From: Clavaria fumosa
Lineage: Eukaryota > Basidiomycota > Agaricomycetes > Agaricales > Clavariaceae
Reading direction: 5' to 3'
Length of the DNA: 64,000 nucleotides
Assembly: GCA_951802425.1 (NCBI GenBank)
Contig: OX637797.1
Location: 1,178,001-1,242,000, forward strand
Shown here: piece by piece, positions 59,161-64,000 of the stretch
Layout: each line of letters starts with the position of its first letter
How positions within the stretch are numbered: position 1 is the stretch's first letter
Notes under the pieces: generated by a model
Databases searched by the model: none
The model's input: only the letters and a program-made list of their open reading frames with translations
What the model was told of the DNA's origin: nothing
Position numbers and translations under genes: made by a program

Positions 59161-62100
59161 ATGCCTCGTGGAGGCTCAGGTGGTAGTTCAACATTCGACA
59201 CCATTGCTAGAGAAAGGGCCTTTCGTGAACCCCCAAAAGTTGGCTCTGTTGCACCCGTGTTGAACGAATTTGTTGCTCCCCATCTGCAGTCCTTCAATGC
59301 CCTGTTTGATGACTCTGGTTTACCCGCTGGTGACGGAGGTGTCGGCGGTCTACTCGCATCTGCGCTAAAAGAAATCGGGGAGCGCGTTGTCTTTGATCAA
59401 AAGAGTGAAACTGGCTCTCAAGCTGAACGCCCATGGGGAAATCGCATGAGCAGTACGCATATGAACGAATTCACCTGGAAACATTGTATTCATGCTTTCA
59501 AGTATCGATCGAACAGGTCACAATAGCGAGACCTATGCTGTCTGATATGGATAAAACTATCGTCGATCGCAAGATGTTTCCTACAGAGGTATGGTCTGCG
59601 CCCAATGTATTTCCCGACAAGGCTTGCAGTTTGCATGACTTGCTGCGACCGATGCCATTCTTTTGACTCCCATTTAACCTCCACCTTGCGTAGGCTCGCG
59701 AAAGACTGACATCATACCGAGGCCGTATGACAGTGAAGCTTCGCTACAAAATACCTGCCAGAAATGTAGACGAAACCATCTTCAAGGACTGTGGTCTTAT
59801 CCCCATTATGGTCAGAGTAAGCGCGTCATCTCATACAGCGTATTGCGCTCAGTGCACAGACTACTGCAGTCCGTCAGGTGTAATATTCGCTCAATGTCAT
59901 CGAGGGATCTTGTCTCTCACAAGGAAGAAGCCGAAGAATTCGGTGGATATTTCATTATAAATGGGAACGAGCGTCTAATCCGCTTCTTGATTGTGCCACG
60001 CCGACATCATGTCATTGCCCTCGTCCGACCATCTTCTGCGCGCCGGGGCCCTTCCTATACACCACACATGGTGCAGATACGGTGTGTCCGTCCAGACGAG
60101 ACCAGTATTACCAATAGTCTCCACTACCTCTCTAATGGTAGCGCCATGCTTCGGTTCAGCTGGCGTAAACAAGAGTATGTGATTCCTGTTTTGCTGATTC
60201 TAAAAGCACTTGTGGGCGCTTCAGATAAGGAGATCTTCGAAGCAATTGTCATGCAGGACTATGACAATACGTTTTTAACGGATCGAGTTGAGCTTCTGCT
60301 TAGGAGCTTCAAGGTGTTCTCTCTGCAAACTGGCGATGACTGTCTTGAGTACCTCGGCGATAAATTTCGTGTTGTGCTTGGAATGGCGGAGGACTGGACC
60401 GACATGGCTCTCGGAGCGTGGCTAATTCGTAAATTGGTGCTTGTGCACTTGGAATCACCCAGAGAAAAATTTCACCTGCTGATGTGCGTCATCTATCATG
60501 TCCATATTTCGTGCGCTAAAACACGGTATTTAGATTCATGCTCCGGAAACTGTATTCTCTGGTTTCTGGATCTTGTTGTCCTGACAATCCGGACTCTCCG
60601 CAACACCAAGAAGTACTATTACCGGGAACGTTGTATGGCATGATCATCAAGGAACGTCTAGAAGAGGCTCTGAACCAGTTTCGCAATCAGATTGTTACAG
60701 ACGTCAGGAATGGAGAGCCCTCGGTCAATTTCTTCGACTCCAAATACATTAACAAAGTATTATCCCGCGTGAATTTTGATGTGGGCGCCAAAATGGTCAA
60801 TTTTCTTGCCACGGGCAACTTAGTGTCTCCAAGTGGCCTTGACCTCCAGCAAGCGTCCGGATTCACCATCATCGCCGAAAAGCTCAATTGGCAACGATAC
60901 CTAAGTCACTTCCGATGCATACACCGCGGCGCGTTTTTCGCTGAACTCAAAACTACGAGCGTAAGGAAGCTCCTCCCAGAAGCTTGGGGTGAGTGCTTCA
61001 GCCCCGTCTCATATGATGGCGCCTAATAGGCGGAACTTAGGCTTTCTATGTCCTGTACACACTCCCGATGGTGCTCCTTGCGGCCTTCTCAATCACCTCT
61101 CAAAATCATGTCGTATTGTTGCTTCTCCCCTGGCAGTTGCGCATATTCCATCCCTCCTTGCCAAGCATGGCATGACTCAAGCATTGACACCGTCAATTGA
61201 CGGGAAGAACAACCTCTGTGTACAACTTGACGGTCGCATCATTGGTTGGGCTCGGACTTCGATGGCTCAGCGCTTTGCCTCTGACTTGCGAATATGGAAA
61301 ACCCAAGGAGAGTATGGTATTCCGCTCGATCTGGAAATCGGCTATGTACCCCCATCGAAGAGTGGTCAATATCCAGGCCTCTATTTGTTTTCCTCACGTG
61401 CCAGGATGATGCGTCCAGTGAAATATCTCGTGAATGGTCGGGATGATCAGGTCGGATCATTTGAGCAAGTGTATATGAATATTGCTTGTGTGCCTGAGGA
61501 AATCGAACCTGGAACATCTACACATATCGAACACTCTCCCACAAACTTTCTCTCCATTTTGGCCAACCTAACTCCTTTCTCCGAATTCAATCAGGTACCT
61601 TCGCCTGCACATCTAACCTTTAGATGACCTACTAATATCATCTAGAGTCCGCGCAACATCTATCAATGCCAGGTGCTCCATTTCATATAGACTGTATACC
61701 GTCTCACTCACCCGTAATTAGATGGGCAAACAAACAATGGGGACGCCGTCAACAGCTTTGAAGCATCGAACGGATAACAAACTGTACAGACTTCAGACTG
61801 GACAGAGTCCCATCGTCCGTCCCGAGCTCCACAACACTTTTGCCATGGACTCTTATCCCAGCGGGACAAACGCGATTGTTGCTGTGATTTCCTACACAGG
61901 ATACGACATGGAAGATGCCATGATTCTGAATAAGTCTGCTCACGAGCGGGGTTTCGGGCATGGTACAATTTACAAGTCTCAGATTGTCGATCTCAAAGAA
62001 CTTCCTGGCGCGTCGAAAGCTTCAGCACCGACATTACATTTCGGCCTAGGCTTCGATATCCGGACAGAACCGGGAGAGAAGCGGCATCCATGCTGCGACT

Positions 62101-63397
62101 TGCTTGACCAAGACGGTCTGCCGCTTGTGGGAGTCAAACTTTCTCCAGGCGATCCAATAGCCGCGTACATTGATGATACGACAAGGCGCACGCGTTTTGT
62201 GAAGTACAAAGGGACCGAGGCAGCGTGCGTAGATGGAGTACGTCTCATCGGTGCGAGTTTCTCTTCGCCTAGGTTCAAACGCATAGTGACGTTCGATTAG
62301 GCAGCGACGCAGGCGATACAGAGTTGCAAAAGGTACACATCACACTGCGAATAACCCGACCGCCTGTGATCGGCGATAAGTTTGCATCTCGTCATGGACA
62401 GAAAGGCGTTTGCTCCCAATTGTGGCCTGCGGAGGACATGCCATTCACGGAGAGTGGCATGCAGCCTGACGTGATCATCAATCCTCACGCGTTTCCCAAG
62501 CGTATGACCATTGGCATGTTAGTCGAGAGTATGGCGGGGAAAGCGGGTGCTTTGCACGGTCTTGCCCAAGATGCCACGCCATTCAGGTATGGTGCAATTG
62601 TCCATAATATCTGTTCTTGCTGAGGGGTCTTTAGATTCTCGGAGGAAGACACGGCCGTAGACTATTTTGGAAAACAGCTGCTAGCTGCCGGATACAACTA
62701 TTACGGGAACGAGCCAATGTACTCGGGGATCACCGGGCAGGAGTTTGCTGCTGACATCTACATCGGAGTCGTTTATTACCAAAGGTTGCGGCACATGGTC
62801 TTAGACAAATTCCAAGTACGAACGACTGGTCCTGTCGACCCTGTCACGAGACAACCTGTAAAAGTCAGTAACATTTCACTGTCCGCTTCTCTCTCTTGAA
62901 ACCGTTCCCGAATCTAGGGCCGCAAACGCGCGGGAGGCATCCGTTTTGGCGAAATGGAGCGCGACGCACTCATTGCCCACGGCACATCGTTCTTGCTCCA
63001 GGACAGGCTCATGAACTGCTCAGATTACTCAACGGCATGGGTGTGCCGCACGTGTGGGAGTCTTATTTCACTCGGCTACGAGGACGTCAGCTACGGGGAG
63101 GCGTTGGTTGGCTCCTCCGGAGATTTTACTCCATCAGGACCTGTAGGAGAATATTGTAGAGTGTGTAGGGCAGCGGCAGAAGAGAGAGACGAGTGCGGAC
63201 GCCAGGCCTGGGCTATCCGACAGCAGCCACACCCTGCTCATTTGGCAGACGTCAATGTCTCTGTACCATCGCAGCATTTGCTCGGGCGTCGCGGCAACGG
63301 CGGAGACCTAGATGTCGTTGCCGTGCCATACGTCTTCCGCTACCTCTGCGCAGAGCTTGCTTCGATGGGCATTTCTGTATCTCTCGCCATCCGCTAG
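59161..63397 (+). CDS. RPA2: RNA polymerase I second-largest subunit (A135)
   Basis: Catalytic beta-like subunit of Pol I, transcribing 35S rRNA in the nucleolus. Eleven exons: 59161-59452, 59503-59588, 59694-59816, 59870-60483, 60534-60988, 61041-61594, 61646-61672, 61722-62250, 62301-62586, 62635-62863, 62918-63397, in frame to 1,224 residues, close to the usual length. Landmarks: ESFNALF-type start ([11 protein letters not shown]), [88 protein letters not shown], and a C-terminal zinc site CRTCGS...CRVC. Start: the ATG at 59161; a GTG 12 nt upstream was not used. Exon 7 is a 27-nt microexon encoding SPRNIYQCQ. Divergent from NUP98. Confidence 0.97.
61646..61672 (+). other. RPA2: 27-nt microexon of RPA2
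   Basis: Flanked by AG at 61644-61645 and GT at 61673-61674, phase 0 on both sides. It encodes SPRNIYQCQ, which precedes MGKQTMGTP and is part of the highly conserved polymerase block SPRN.YQC.MGKQ. Skipping it would remove nine residues without a frameshift. Confidence 0.9.
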
Positions 63398-63611
63398 GCA
63401 TAAAGTGGCAGTATAAGAAAAATTCCTCGCACAAGATTTATGACCTGAGCATATCGAACAAACAATTACAACGGCGATGACGAAGAAGGGAAGCTAAAGT
63501 CGGATCTAAACAAGCGAAAGAACTGAATGAATATTAAATAAGTCATACAAATGCCAAAACATGGCGAGAGAAAAGATCGGATCGTGCACATCACATTGTA
63601 GATGAATTACA
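63398..63611. other. Short intergenic region between convergent genes
   Basis: 214 bp between the RPA2 stop and the 3' end of the right-edge gene. Nothing identified. Confidence 0.5.
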
Positions 63612-64000
63612 TTACGTTGCCACCTCAACATTTTGAAGCTCAGACTTAATGGGGTCCTGCTCTAACAATGTGGGAGAACGGTTGGCGCTGATACATGTCG
63701 GAGTGCTGGGTGCGGTGATGAGTTCTTGACCGACAGAGTCGGAGGCGTCGGTGCCCGAAACCGCGTCGGCACTGCCAGCCTCGGTCATCAGGTTCTGGAG
63801 AGGCATTGTTGGCGCCTCCGCACCATCACTCTGGCTACCCAACAGCAGTTCCAAGACGAAGCACTCCAGCTCGTGGGCGCTCGGATCAGCAGAGTCGCCC
63901 GGGATACTGGTTATAGCAGGCGGCGATGGAGTGGGAGATGGGTAGGGATTCTCATCCGCGGGCGGCAGCGCGGGCGACACTGGTAGACCCGATCTCGCGA
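63612..64000 (-). CDS. Unrecognised protein, 3' end only (runs off right edge)
   Basis: A minus-strand frame open from the window edge to a stop at 63612, about 129 residues visible and no ATG inside it, so it is the C-terminal part of a longer gene or its last exon. It is Pro/Ser-rich and acidic (PSPTPSPPAITSIPG, then ELECFVLELLLGSQSDG and SVGQELITAPST), probably largely disordered. It could be the tail of a regulatory protein, but nothing identifies the family. It converges with RPA2. Confidence 0.55.
   Translation of the reverse strand, partial: ARSGLPVSPALPPADENPYPSPTPSPPAITSIPGDSADPSAHELECFVLELLLGSQSDGAEAPTMPLQNLMTEAGSADAVSGTDASDSVGQELITAPSTPTCISANRSPTLLEQDPIKSELQNVEVAT

Noticed and set aside
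60989..61040. In-frame continuation upstream of the RPA2 block [10 protein letters not shown] ([18 protein letters not shown])
   Set aside because: It is intron sequence with good GT-AG ends; removing it restores the normal polymerase join [14 protein letters not shown].

Overview
The window is eukaryotic nuclear DNA, almost certainly from a filamentous basidiomycete (Agaricomycetes). Genes are compact and interrupted by many introns of about 45-115 nt with GT-AG (a few GC-AG) ends. Several protein families are typical of mushrooms: an OPT transporter with the KIPPR motif, a DUF6534-type membrane protein, a TRP-like membrane protein and a basidiomycete-style GATA factor. I found no bacterial operons, CRISPR arrays, rRNA or convincing tRNA genes. 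All multi-exon models were spliced by hand; reading frame, in-frame length and family motifs were the checks.

Layout. 1-7,000 holds the 5' part of an unrecognised gene (minus strand, runs off the left edge) and a gene-poor stretch with decayed-looking coding fragments. 7,029-10,445 is NOP14 (90S pre-ribosome). 10,446-22,530 is a very gene-poor block rich in simple sequence, with one gene in it, a GATA-type transcription factor (14,115-15,788). 22,531-30,457 carries a conserved hypothetical gene, 3.4 kb of apparent non-coding DNA and a TRP-like membrane protein.

From 30,594 on the window is dense and conserved: a CNH-like protein, poly(A) polymerase PAP1, a 340-residue conserved orphan, a proline-rich protein, a von Willebrand A-domain protein, an oligopeptide transporter, a CpG-free transposon relic, a gamma-tubulin complex component (GCP5-like), a DUF6534-type membrane protein, a NUP98/NUP116-type FG nucleoporin, the RNA polymerase I second-largest subunit (RPA2/RPA135), and the 3' end of another gene at the right edge.

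Functional themes. NOP14 and RPA2 serve ribosome production; PAP1 and NUP98 serve mRNA 3' processing and nuclear export; GCP5 serves microtubule nucleation. Three gene pairs are divergent with short shared 5' regions: CNH-like/PAP1, the 340-aa orphan/proline-rich protein, and NUP98/RPA2 (159 bp).

Most notable observations: a 935-bp stretch with no CpG at all; a NUP98 that stops exactly at the His-Phe of its autocleavage site and is not fused to NUP96; three GC-AG introns; a 27-nt microexon in RPA2; and a GATA finger with a 19-residue loop. I did not find a clearly new biological system.
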